From Locusta migratoria (Eukaryota > Arthropoda > Insecta > Orthoptera > Acrididae), in assembly GCA_026315105.1 (NCBI GenBank), contig CM048755.1, positions 215,624,333 to 215,688,332 of the forward strand: a stretch of 64,000 bases of DNA. Direction: 5' to 3'. Shown one piece after another: positions 43,099 to 52,962 of the stretch. The position numbers and the translations under genes were made by a program. The notes beneath the pieces are model-generated. The model did not search any database, was not told the origin of the DNA, and saw only the letters and a list, made by a program, of their open reading frames with translations. The number at the start of each line of letters is the position of its first letter. Positions within the stretch are counted from its first letter, which is position 1.

Positions 43099-43111
43099 TG
43101 AATGAAAAGGT

Positions 43112-43303
43112 GTGCCGCAGCGGAGCGGCCGAGCGCATTGAGGCGCTATACTACGATGTGCAAGGCAATTCCCCGTCGGAGGTTCGAATCCCCCCTCGGG
43201 CATGTATGTTTGTGCCGTCTTTAGTATAAGCTAGTTCATAAGCAGTTTGTAAGTTTAGGAACTGATGACCCCGTAGTTAAGTCCCATAAGCTCTACAAAC
43301 ATT
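43112..43303 (+). mobile_element. SINE-A, head H3, tail T1, with TSD
   Basis: Exact 13-bp duplication TGAATGAAAAGGT at 43099-43111 and 43304-43316. Confidence 0.96.
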
Positions 43304-43316
43304 TGAATGAAAAGGT

Positions 43317-44126
43317 TTAGATGATAACTTTTCACCAATTTCATTTTTTAGATAATAGACAAGATCAAAAACAAATAAATAACCATTAAAATGAAACCTT
43401 TAACCTGCAAACAGGAGCCAAGAAGTATATTCGAAAAAGTTTAAAACAAAAATAATCGTCTAAAAACGTACGTCTACGCAATATGTACATAAAGATCGTG
43501 ACGGATGTCTATATAAAGTACAGATAATACATTGTCCCACAGAATATATGAATTCTCCATACATAACGAAATTTATTAATGAGTAAGTTCGTATCCATAT
43601 GGTAGATGTGAGTGAAATTGTATTTATGAATAACGATTCGGTACATCGTATGAGCCAAAGTATTCGTTACTCAGTACCGAATGCAGACGGTTTGCTACAG
43701 TTCTAACAGTCGCAGGTGGCCTCGGTAAGGTGCCACGTAACTCGATTATGTTGCTCGCGAGTGTTTAAAGAACTGATAATAAGTGGAAGAATTGATTTGT
43801 GATGGTAGTGAGCGGCAATAGCTCTTGGTTAGCCAAGCCGAAAAAAAAGTAAAGAACATTGTTACAAAAACTGCTCTAATTCAGAGTACGTAGAATTATT
43901 TCATCATTGTGCCATTTTCTAGAAACACACACAGTGAGCTGCACATCGTTAGAGTCCGCGGCCTGAGGAGAAGAGTTTCAAATGTGGCATATTAAATTAA
44001 CAGCAGGTAAGCAGTCCTGAACTGTGATGATGAATAAGCCACGGTGAGCTGGAAAAAAAGTAGTGTCATTGATTTTTGTTTGGTGTGCCCGTAATATAGC
44101 GAAACGTGGCAAACATTTAGGTCATA
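43317..44126. other. unassigned AT-rich DNA
   Basis: No gene or repeat recognised. Confidence 0.5.
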
Positions 44127-44191
44127 TACACTCCTAGCCATTAAAATTGCTACACCCCGAAGATGACGTGATACAGACGCGAAATTTAACC

Positions 44192-44390
44192 TAAAATGTT
44201 CAAATGTTTGTTAAGCTTAAGGGACTTAACTGCGGAGTCATCAGTCCCTAAACGTACAAACTACTTATGAACTACCTTATACTAAAGATGAAACAAACAT
44301 CCATGCCCGAGGGGGGATTCGAATCCCCGACCGTAGCGGCCGTGCAGACTGTGACTGGCGCGCCGCAGACCGCTCGGCCACTGCGGCCGG
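44192..44390 (-). mobile_element. SINE-A, head H2, tail T1, nested in Tc1
   Basis: Exact 12-bp duplication CGAAATTTAACC at 44180-44191 and 44391-44402, inside the Tc1 left end. Confidence 0.96.
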
Positions 44391-44567
44391 CGAAATTTAA
44401 CCGACAGAAAGATGCTGTGATATGCAAATGATAAGCTTTTCAGAACATTCACACAAGGTTGGCGCCGGTGGCGACACCTACAACGTGCTAACACAAGAAA
44501 AGTTTCCAACAGATTTCTGATACACAAACATCAGTTGACCGGCGTTGCCTAGTGAAACATTGTTGTG

Positions 44568-45088
44568 ATACCTCGTGCAAGGAGGAGAAATGCGTAACAT
44601 TACGTTTCAGGCTTTGATAAAGGTCGGATTGCAGCCTATCGCGATTGCGGTTTATCGGATCGCGACATTGTCATTGGTTACACGTCTCGGTCACCTCTTG
44701 TGGCCGTTAAATTTCAGATGTTTTACGACCCATGGCTCTACCCTTCATTCGATCCCTGCGAAACCCTACATTTCAGCAGGATAATGCGCGACCACATGTT
44801 GCAGGTCCTGTACGGGCGTTTGTGGATACGGAAAATGTTCGACTGCTTCCCTGGCCAGCACATTCTCCAGATCTCTCACCAATTGAAAACATCTGGTCAA
44901 TGGTGGCCGAGCAACTGGCGCGTCACAATACGCCAGTCACTACTCTTGATGAACTGTGGTATCGTGTTGAAGCTGCATGGGCATCTGTACCTGTATACGC
45001 CATTCATGCTCTGTTTGACTCAATTCCCAGGCGTATCAAGGGTACTGATTTCTCAGGATCTATGCACCCAAATTGCGTGAAAATGTAA
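44568..45088 (+). pseudogene. Tc1 transposase, internally deleted
   Basis: The normal start appears mutated (ATA at 44568, followed by CCTCGTGCAAGG coding PRARRR). The frame continues through a stop to GFDKGRIAAYRDCGLSDRDI, part of the N-terminal helix-turn-helix, then jumps to IGYTSRSPLV, which normally follows the first catalytic Asp, so the intervening domain is deleted. After a frameshift near 44710 a 126-codon frame holds the C-terminal catalytic part: TFQQDNARPHVAG (second Asp) and LPWPAHSPDLSPIENIW (Glu), 34 residues apart, the DD34E spacing of Tc1. The C-terminus is also altered after PRRIKG. Dead, but its DDE region is well preserved. Confidence 0.9.
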
Positions 45089-45185
45089 TGACATGTCAGT
45101 TCTAGTATAATATATTTGTCCAATGAATACCCATTTATCATCTGCATTTCTTCTTGGTGTAGCAATTGTAATGGCCAGTAGTGTA

Positions 45186-46775
45186 TGTTGCAGGTATAGG
45201 TGGCATCCCTTTATTAAATTGAAAACATGATTAGCAGCTCATGATGTGGGACTCTAAAATTAATTAATTATATAAAAGACGTTGCAACCCCACTTCAGGG
45301 ACAGCCTTTCGTTCATTATAGTCTTTGCGACTGACGAATGAAAACTCCCGAAAGTCTCAACAATTTTTATCTCATCTTCGACTCTCGACCCAGTCGTATG
45401 CATCCCGCCGCTATTCTGTAATGCACAGTACTACAGCAGTTCTTTCTGCGTGTGCTTCAGGTTCCATCGAGTTATGTTATTTGGCAATACACATGAGAAG
45501 AACAATACTTTCGTCATTGCGTTTTGTAAACCAAAGTATTATAAACGGCAATATTAGGTACTTATAATAATTACTGCGACATTTCACTCTTCTTAGGTGG
45601 ATTGTTTACATTAGATAATTGGTTTAAACGGGTAATCACAACTCTGTGGGTACTCTGAACACACGGACCCATATGTGTGGTGACAAGATCATTGCGACTA
45701 GCTATACCACTGACTCAATAATAGTCTCAGTGAGTTTCAGTGTTTAAACAGCTATGATAGACAAATGTGTCACGAGACTTTACGTGCCACTGTTGCTGTA
45801 ATTTTGCTTATAAAAGAATGATGTCTGGTATCACCGTTTTCTGTCTGCACTTTAGTGCCAAACAACAACACTTAAAATGAAACTAAATTAATATCTTGAC
45901 ATCGAGGCTGAATTACAGTTTATGTTGTGGAGGGAAACGTGTTCCTAGACAGTCCGTAGAGCTGCGTTATTGATAAGGCAGCGTTAGCTGAGTGACACCG
46001 GAGTGGTGGCTAAGCTCGTTCGGTAAAAGTTCTTTGCAGTGGCGGACTAAGGGGGTACGGGGGCGGAGGGGGCGGACCGCCCCGGGCGTCTCGTCTTGGG
46101 GACCTCCAGATATCTCTAAACCATGTTTTATTATTATTTTTTTTAATTTTTTTTCCATTTTTTTTTTTCTTTTAACGTTCTTGGCCTCTCGTTCAGGTCT
46201 TCCAAGTCTCGGAAGGTATTTTTCTTAGACAGTCCCGTTTCTATCGTCCTTAGGGGGGGGGGAGGGCTCCAAATCTCAAAGGTTTCTTTTTTATAGTAAT
46301 TCACGTATTTCCAAGTGGGCGGGAGGCCTCCTATCTTGTAGGTGATAAAATTCAAAATTCAATTTTCTGAACTAACTGCACTGCTTCGGGTTTTGCCATT
46401 TATATTCATTTGTGTTGTCCATAGCCAACTGCTTCCTAATATAGTCATTTGAAGCGTACGTTACCATGAAGTACAAACTAATTGGTGGAACTTTAATACG
46501 TATTGTAAATGAAAAACATAGGTCACTTCTGTAAAATTCTACTGTCTGTTTTATTTAAATAAGCGGTTTTCTAAAGTTAAGCTGTCATAGTTGTAAAGGT
46601 AAATTAATCTTTTTATTTGATGGAGGCCACCCTAATATCCATTGTTCAAACAATCAATGTTGTAAATTAGTACGCAGTGTCTGGAGGTTTTTCATTCATA
46701 ATGTCTAAAATATTCTAGCAGCAACCAATGGAACAGTGATTTAACGGAAGTTTTAATGTTTCCTTCATCTCGTCA
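45186..46775. other. unassigned DNA with G-rich and T-rich tracts
   Basis: 46030-46360 has G-rich segments, a T-rich tract (46131-46175) and CAGTGGCGGACTAAGGGG (46037-46054), which resembles a hAT-like end, with no partner found. No gene recognised. Confidence 0.4.
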
Positions 46776-47085
46776 TCATTTAAGACTTTCAGCATTCAGT
46801 CTGAATCACAGAACGATTATAAAATTCCTCCATGATCCCCTGTTCAGTGCTAATATTCAGCCGCGGTGGAGTAGCCGAGCAGTCTACTGCACGTCACTGT
46901 GGAGCACTCGGTTGCTCGCCGTCGGAGGTTCGAGTCCTTCCTGGGGCATAGGTGTGTGTGTTGTCTTTAGGTTAGTTTACCTTAGTTTAAGTAGTTTGTA
47001 AGCTAAGGATTGATGACCAAGCAGTTTGGTCCAATAGATTTACAAACATTTGAGCTAATATTCATGCCTCGTCTGTTTCATTCGG
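46776..47085 (-). mobile_element. fragment of the third LINE, split by a SINE
   Basis: 46776-46859 (ACTTTCAGCATTCAGTCTGA, AAAATTCCTCCATGATCCCC) and about 47054-47085 match the 3' coding end of the LINE remnant at 25079-25624, separated by a SINE-A. Confidence 0.6.
46860..47053 (+). mobile_element. SINE-A, head H4, tail T2, with TSD
   Basis: Exact 11-bp duplication GCTAATATTCA at 46849-46859 and 47054-47064. Confidence 0.95.
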
Positions 47086-47141
47086 AAGTAAAATTACTTC
47101 CAGGCGAGAATGGCAGCGCGATCGGTGGCTTCATGTCACGG

Positions 47142-47864
47142 ATTCTACGTCTACATGGGATACCTTGCTAATCACATTTAAGTGCTTGGCAGAGGGTTCA
47201 TCGAACCACCTTTATACTATTTATCTCCCATTCCATTCTCGAATAGCGCGCGGGAAGCAAGAACACCTGAATCTCTCCGTTTGAGTTCTGATTTCTCCTA
47301 TTTTACTCTCATGATCATTTCCACCTATGTAAGTGGTAATCAACAATAAATTTTCGCATTCGGAGGAGAATGTTGGTTATTTGAGTTTCGTAAATAGCCC
47401 ACGCCGCAGCAATAAACGCCGTTGTTGTAATGATTCCCATCCCAGATTCTGTATCATTTCCGTGACGCTATCTCCCCTGTATCGTGACAATACAAAACGA
47501 GCTGCCCTTCTTTGGACTCTTTCGATGTCCTCCGTCAAACCCACCTGATAAGGATCCCACACTGCGCAACAATACTCCACAAAAAGGACGAACAAGCGTA
47601 GTGTATGCAGTTTCTTTTGTAGTTCTGTTGCATGTTTTAAGGGTTCTGCCAATAAGACGCAGTCTCTGGTTCGCCTTTCCCACGACATTATTTACGTGTT
47701 CTTTCCAATTTAAGTCTGAAGTAATAGTAATTCCTAGGTATTTAGTGGAGTTTACGGCCATCACTTTTGATTGATTTATCTTGTAAACAAAGTTTAACGG
47801 TTTTCTTTTCGTACTCGTCACTCTTCACTCTTCTCGTTATTTAGAGTCAATTGCCAATTGCACA
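47142..47864 (-). mobile_element. CR1/Jockey-like LINE, 5'-truncated
   Basis: Second large copy of the LINE at 17257-18521. From 47864 downward: QLTLN, TSTKRKPLNFVYKINQS, NSTKYLGITITSDLNWKEHV and KANQRLRLIGRTLK (frame ending near 47590), then after one frameshift VEYCCAVWDPYQVGLTEDIE, RVQRRAARFVLSRYRGDSVT, EMIQNLGWESLQQRRLLLRR and a stop region near 47377. A ~235-bp 3' untranslated end runs to GTAGACGTAG at 47142. The palm motif lies upstream and is absent from this copy. Better preserved than the first copy. Confidence 0.85.
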
Positions 47865-47993
47865 GCAACTCCCGCCGGAGGTTCGAGTTCTGCCTTGGGC
47901 ATGGGTGTGTGTGTTGTCCTTAGCGTAAGTTAAAGTAGTTTGTAAGTCTATGGACCGACGACCCTAGCAGTGTGACACTCAGATTCAAAAACA
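47863..47993 (+). mobile_element. SINE-A, 5'-truncated, tail T2
   Basis: Begins inside the head (CAACTCCCGCCGGAGGTTCG) and runs through GTCCTTAGCGTAAGTTAAAG to a diverged end CAAAAACATTTGC. It abuts the truncated 5' end of the LINE. Confidence 0.83.
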
Positions 47994-48561
47994 TTTGCAA
48001 ATTTGTCGTAAAAAATGCTACGGATTTCGGCAATTTTCGCTGATAATTGGCGTTTGATATAAACCGACGAGAGCGCCAATATTACTCTTACTGTGTACCG
48101 CAGAAATAAAAAGAACAATTCGGTATTTGGTGAAACCCGCTTTCAGATTCCGAAGACGCAGGGAGGGGAGTAGGAGGCGAGCAGCCAAGTTTGTCGGCGG
48201 CCGGTAACTTCATTAGTGGCTGAGTTATTGCCGCCGGGCCCGCTCTCCTCCCGAAGCCGCCGGCCGCACCCCCGTGCTTTAAATGCAACCATCGCACGCT
48301 TCCGCAACGAAAAAACGACACTTCCACTGCGTTAAGTGCGACTTGACTCCTGGAAACTCACTGCAATACGCGTCTATTGGATTTTTTTAATCAAATGGTA
48401 TTAATCGCGCAACAAATTAGGGATTAATCCAACATGAAATCCCACGCAGCAGCTTACAAATTTTACTAGGTACATGATACTGCTACTACGTACAACCATT
48501 ACGTATTCTGGCAATGGCGTTTAAGTGTATGTGCCGAAATAGTTACGAATAAAATCATTGT
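47994..48561. other. unassigned DNA with a GC-rich island
   Basis: See the entry for 48120-48320. Otherwise no feature. Confidence 0.4.
48120..48320. promoter_or_regulatory. GC-rich, repeat-free island (candidate)
   Basis: Contains GGCGGCCGGTAACTTCATTA, GTTATTGCCGCCGGGCCCGC and GAAGCCGCCGGCCGC. No repeat match in the window. It resembles the other GC-rich islands in having ATTA/TAAT cores in GC context. Function inferred only. Confidence 0.28.
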
Positions 48562-48687
48562 TTTGTGTTGTTGTTGTGGTCTTCAGTCCGGAGACTGGTT
48601 TGATGCAGCTCTCCGCAATACCCTATCCTGAGCAAGCCTCTTCAACTCCACATAAGAACGGCAACCTACATCTGTCTGAAACTGCTA
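48562..48687 (-). mobile_element. RTE-type LINE, short 3' end
   Basis: Reverse complement of about 55790-55905 in the long copy, including CCGGACTGAAGACCACAACA and the (CAA)n tail at 48562-48580. Severely 5'-truncated. Confidence 0.93.
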
Positions 48688-48984
48688 CCATTTACGTGAA
48701 ATTTTCCGAATTTAGTTTTAGTCATTGTTTTTCACACCGAAACTTTATTACCAAAAATAAATACTCCATGGCACCATTATCTATTCACGTTGAACTTTTT
48801 TTCGTTATTGTTGTCACCGTTATCGAAGCGTGCAATTACGGTGGCTGCATAAAAAGAGAAGACAACTATTATTTTTCTCTGAAATGGCTTCTTTGATAAA
48901 GGTCTTTATACTTACACACCGTCAATACAATCGCCCCCATTATTTATGACCTTTAGCCATATCTCTGGAACACGTCGTGTACCA
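48688..48984. other. unassigned DNA
   Basis: A 112-codon plus-strand frame (48558-48896) begins inside the RTE remnant and has no known domain. Confidence 0.45.
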
Positions 48985-49300
48985 TAAAGGTAAAGCAGTC
49001 AACAATCCGAAGATTGGTTTGAACACCACAGTGCTTTACTAGGCATGGTCCTATTTGGAGGTGGTATGCCGTTGCCTTCTTCCGACCTTCGAACTGACTT
49101 ACCCAGCCAGTTATAGGGGGACCTACAGTTTAACGTGGGTTCCGAACCACGGTGCTTCTCGGTATTTTTCTCCTGAGCAATACTGCCAGAGGTGAAAGAA
49201 GTGGAAAGTGACAGATAAAAATCCTAGGACCTAGCGGGGATCGAACCCGCGACTTTTGGATTTGTAATCTGGCACTCTACCACTGTGCAACCGAGGCGCA
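48985..49300 (-). mobile_element. family D tRNA-headed SINE
   Basis: On the minus strand a tRNA-like head (GCCTCGGTTGCACAGTGGTA with A box; GCGGGTTCGATCCCCGC B box, 49233-49249) is followed by a long body: GACAGATAAAAATCCTAGG region, GGAAGAAGGCAACGGCATAC, CACCTCCAAATAGGACCATG, CCTAGTAAAGCACTGTGGTG, ending CTTTACCTTTATGGTAC. The only copy here. I recall this central body as widespread in arthropod genomes. Confidence 0.7.
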
Positions 49301-50290
49301 CTCGTGTATCATATGCGCGTCTATTTCTATTGACGTCCCGTATGGAACACCCTATTGCATGGATAATCATTTCTGGTGTTGTGCAGGACCCCTCTCTGTG
49401 TTTTTTTTTTTTTTTTTTTTCTTCACTTTGACAATGAGAGGTTCTCTTGTCAGGTAAGTACTATGGAAGTTCCAGAATCTCTCATAGCCAGCGGCGCATT
49501 GGTCCTGAGGAACAGTAGCGGTGTGAATCAAGACATCTTGCGGAGCTGGCAATAGGAGATCGTAGAACATCCAGAGTATTCATTCGAAATGAACACCAGT
49601 GATTAAGATGTCTTTGGCCAATTAAAATATCCGCTATGTGGGATCTGGTACGACACCAGAAATGTTATCCATCCATAGGGCGGTCAGTAGGCGTACGGCA
49701 CAGCAACAGAAATAAACGCGCTTACGGATACGACACCTTCCAGAAGGTCATAAATAAAAGGGGGTGATTATATTGAAAATATATATCAGTCAATAAAGTC
49801 ATTTCAAAGAACAGTTATAGTAACTCACAGCTTTTTATCGTGCCCTCGTAATTTGAATTAAACACTCTCGTAAAGCTCGGTGCCTTGTGATGCAAGGAAC
49901 TATTGTACAGCCTGCCCTTTCGCGTAACAGCACACTGTGGCCACAGCCTTTCCTGTGGAGGGTGACAATGTGAATCGTTTCCTCAATGGTGAACTTAGAT
50001 TCTTCACTTCATTGCAGCGGGCTTGGATTCTGCAGTAAAGTGGTGCAGCCACATCTCATCGCCAGGGTTGGGGGAGGGCGCTACCCGGGCCTCTGTGTTT
50101 TTAATTTATTTGGGAACTTCTTTAGAAACAATCTCATGTAATGCATGGCATGTTTGATATAGAACTTAGTATGTTCCCACAATTTTACTACTGTAATTTC
50201 ACTAAACGTTTTCTGGCCGACATGAAGTCAGCAGGGAACACATTATGTTAGCCTCGGGCCTCCATATTCGTTAACCACGGCCTTCCCATC
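49301..50290. other. unassigned DNA with T20 run
   Basis: T20 at 49401-49420. No gene recognised. Confidence 0.45.
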
Positions 50291-50599
50291 CCCTATGATG
50301 ATACTGCAGCGATTGAGGTGATACCCATTCTGTCATTCTTGTAATCTGAAGCGAATTTCCTTGACACGCATACCACGGCACGCCGGCTGCTGTTACTCTC
50401 TCTTCTTCTGCGCTCTGCGCAGGCATCATTTCTCCTCCGCAGAAGCCTCTTCCGTCGTTGAACCGACAATGGATGTGGACCCATATCTCTCACCTGATGT
50501 AACATATTCTCTTTAAAAAAACAACGACGAATAGTATGTTCCGGACGTCCCTCGTAATTTAACCCGTGGAGACCTCTCAGACTCGCCAAAGATGCAGAT

Positions 50600-50811
50600 G
50601 GCCGCGGTGGAGTAGCCGAGCGTTCTAAGGCGTCTCGCAGCGGAGTGCGTGGTTGCTCGCCGTCGGAGGTTCGAGTCCTCCCGGGGGCTTGTGTGTGTGT
50701 GTGTGTGCGTGTGTGTGTGTGTGTGTGTTGTTCTTAGGTTAGTTTCTAGTCTAGGGACTGATGACCATAGCAGTTTGCTCAAATAGTTTCACAAACATGT
50801 GAACATTTTTG
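50600..50811 (+). mobile_element. SINE-A, head H4, tail T2, with GT expansion and TSD
   Basis: Exact 11-bp duplication AAGATGCAGAT at 50589-50599 and 50812-50822, inside the Tc1 relic. The GTGTGT stretch of the body is enlarged to about 40 bp. Confidence 0.95.
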
Positions 50812-51015
50812 AAGATGCAGATCCGTTCTAGTGGAGTACAGCGATTCATCGATGAACTCATTGTAACGTCATTCATCACCAAATAATACGATCCGACAAT
50901 GATACCTCTCCAAAGGCAGCCACTTCTAATGTTGACGGCAGACTATGCATGAGATGGTACTTCCCTACACTATTTGCTGCTAATCTCCAACAAATCGTGG
51001 GTGGAAAGACAGAGT

Positions 51016-51934
51016 GCTGCACGAAGTCCATTACTATAATTCGATTAAAATTACTTGACAGTTGACATTTCACGCGTTGGAGCCTGTTCCCTTCAGTGCG
51101 TTCAACACCCCAGCCCAGGGGTTCTCGCTTGCCATACTACCGTAACAACTGATCAATTCACTTCCAGTTTCTCCTCTGGCTTTCTTTCTTGATGCGTTTC
51201 ATACGTAGCAATAATCGAACACTACTGGGTCGTTTCGCCCAAGTCAAGCTTTAGAGTAACGTAAACGAACACCATACTGAAGTCACAGAGATCTGCTGAT
51301 TCCCATAAGCTTCGTACGATTTACGTGTTGCCGAACCTTTTAATGGCTATAATTAATCGAGATAACAATGTGTCTGGTGTTATTAAGAATAGCAGTGACG
51401 TAGCCTAATACTTAACATAGTAGATTCCGTGCAAAGGTTGTGGGTTTGAATCTCGTCAGACGTAATGAACTACCTTTATTTTAAAATCTAATAAAAATAA
51501 CTTTGATGATAGACTGCCACGCAAAGAAGTGATGCACCCAGAAGCAGTGGTTCAACAGTCTCCCATTTAAGTTTATACTAATACCATTGATGTGTGAGAA
51601 GCAGATTGGATTTATGTGACTGTGTAATGTGTAAAGTGCCCACCAGATGTAATTCGGGATGTCACCTCGCTGTTGTTGTCACATTGGTAACAGTAAACTG
51701 TCGTGAGTCAGCCTGCGAAGTAAGAAGTTCACGCACGCTTCGGACATGTCCGAAAGAACAGATACCATATCAGTAATTTTATATATGCCTCCCAACAGGC
51801 AGGTAACAATATCTACGCGCACGTATCAATACTTTCGGTCCCTTGCGGGAATCCATGTAAACCGCGAGCAAGGCACGAGGCACTACCATCGTAATGTGCT
51901 GGAAGTTGAGAATTTGCTCAGAAAGGGAAGCGTG
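51016..51934. other. unassigned DNA, probably inserted in the Tc1 relic
   Basis: Contains a weak tRNA-like B box (TGGGTTTGAATCTCGTC, 51441-51457). No frames of note. Confidence 0.35.
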
Positions 51935-52025
51935 CCTTGATAGCTTAATTGGTTAAGGCGACCGCTGGCCCGAAGCGGGAAATCCGGGTTCGAATCCCGC
52001 TTCAGCACAAATTTTCAACTTCGCC
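51935..52025 (+). mobile_element. family C tRNA-derived SINE head
   Basis: CTTGATAGCTTAATTGGTTA (A box), a 5-bp anticodon-like stem CCGCT/AGCGG around a 7-nt loop GGCCCGA, B box GGGTTCGAATCCC, then AGCACAAATTTTCAACTTCG. The loop lacks the T expected at position 33 and the acceptor stem is imperfect, so this is a SINE head rather than a tRNA gene. Confidence 0.68.
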
Positions 52026-52346
52026 GTTGAATTTATTTCCGTCCCCTTAAATGGTCGAAACGTTTCAATGTTTGGAATTCGTATCTATGTGGTTATTTCA
52101 CTATGTGTTTCTTGTTTGTTAGCAATGAAAACTCTATTTCGTCGGCCACCGCGTTGTCCATGGCGAGACATTATGCCTATAATTTGGTACTGGCGATACT
52201 CCCTTGACACGGTGGACCTCGAAAATTTGAATTCCCTAACGACTTCCAGAATGGGCTGTCCCATGTGTCTAGTTCTAACAATCATTTGGCGTTCTAGATC
52301 TGTCAATTCCCGTCATGCGGCCATAATAAACTTTTCACTTGAATAA

Positions 52347-52626
52347 CCAGAGTACATATAACTGCTCTGCCTATACCTTGATTACGAGGTGCTGCGTCAT
52401 CTATATCTGTGCGTACCGAAATCCAATGACTTTTAGCAGTTGCGAGTATATTTGTGTAATTACTGGTCTAGCACCTGAAGGACGCTATAACTGACGTTAT
52501 AGAATTACCTATAATTTCTCTCCTAAGGTACGAATATCTTCTTTCTTTGCTTCTCTCTAATAAAATGTGACTTGGATTGAATTCAATTTTTTGCTGCCAA
52601 TATTTTCCACTCCCATGAACCACAGA
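52347..52626. other. unassigned DNA upstream of the RTE
   Basis: Nothing recognised. The exact RTE 5' boundary may lie within a few tens of bases of its end. Confidence 0.4.
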
Positions 52627-52962
52627 CATTGCCGAGGTGGGGTGGCTTGCGTGCCTCAACGATACAGATAGCCGTACCGTAGGTGCAACCACAGCGGAGG
52701 GGTATCTGTGGAGAGGCCAGACAAACGTGTGTTTCCTGAAGAGGGGCAGTAGCCTTTTCAGTAGTTACAGGGGCAACAGTCTGGATGATTGACTGAGCTG
52801 GCCTTGTAACATCAGCTAATGTGGCTTTGCCACACAGCTACTGCGAACGGCTGAAAGCAAGGGGAAACTACAGCCGTTACTTTTCCCGAGGACATGCAGC
52901 TCTACTGTATGAACATATGATGATGGCATCCTCTCGGGTAAAATATTCCGGAGGTAAAATAG

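Larger units (their letters stand above)
44127..45185 (+). mobile_element. Tc1 element with TIRs, deleted, hosting a SINE
   Basis: Terminal repeats at 44127-44156 (TACACTCCTAGCCATTAAAA...) and 45156-45185 match at 27 of 30 positions when one is inverted, and begin with the TA target dinucleotide. Without the 199-bp SINE and its duplicated target, the element is about 850 bp, well under the 1.3-1.6 kb of full Tc1 elements, matching the loss of the middle of the transposase. Confidence 0.93.
50560..52306 (-). pseudogene. Tc1 transposase relic, dispersed by insertions
   Basis: On the minus strand the N-terminus is clear at 52306-52085: MTDLERQMIVRTRHMGQPIL, then EVVREFKFSRSTVSREYRQY and RHGQRGGRR, a Tc1 paired-like helix-turn-helix. 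About 1.1 kb further on, at about 51015-50560, comes a region whose frame near 50890 reads RYNEFIDESLYSTRTDLHLW RV (across the SINE at 50600-50811), matching the F[S/T]DESRF...VWR block with the first catalytic Asp. The gap of over 1 kb is far longer than in the family and holds a tRNA-like head, so foreign sequence has been inserted. The second Asp and the Glu were not found. Confidence 0.6.

Noticed and set aside
38221..46054. A hAT element bounded by CCTGGATCCGCCCCTG (38441) and CAGTGGCGGACTAAGGGG (46037)
   Set aside because: The two end-like sequences are only loosely alike, nearly 8 kb apart, and no transposase or 8-bp duplication was seen.
49230..49300. Possible tRNA gene on the minus strand
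   Set aside because: The anticodon stem does not pair and the sequence continues into a long SINE body.
51935..52012. Possible functional tRNA gene
   Set aside because: Boxes A and B and an anticodon-like stem exist, but position 33 is not T, the acceptor stem has mismatches, and the 3' flank is the family C SINE body.
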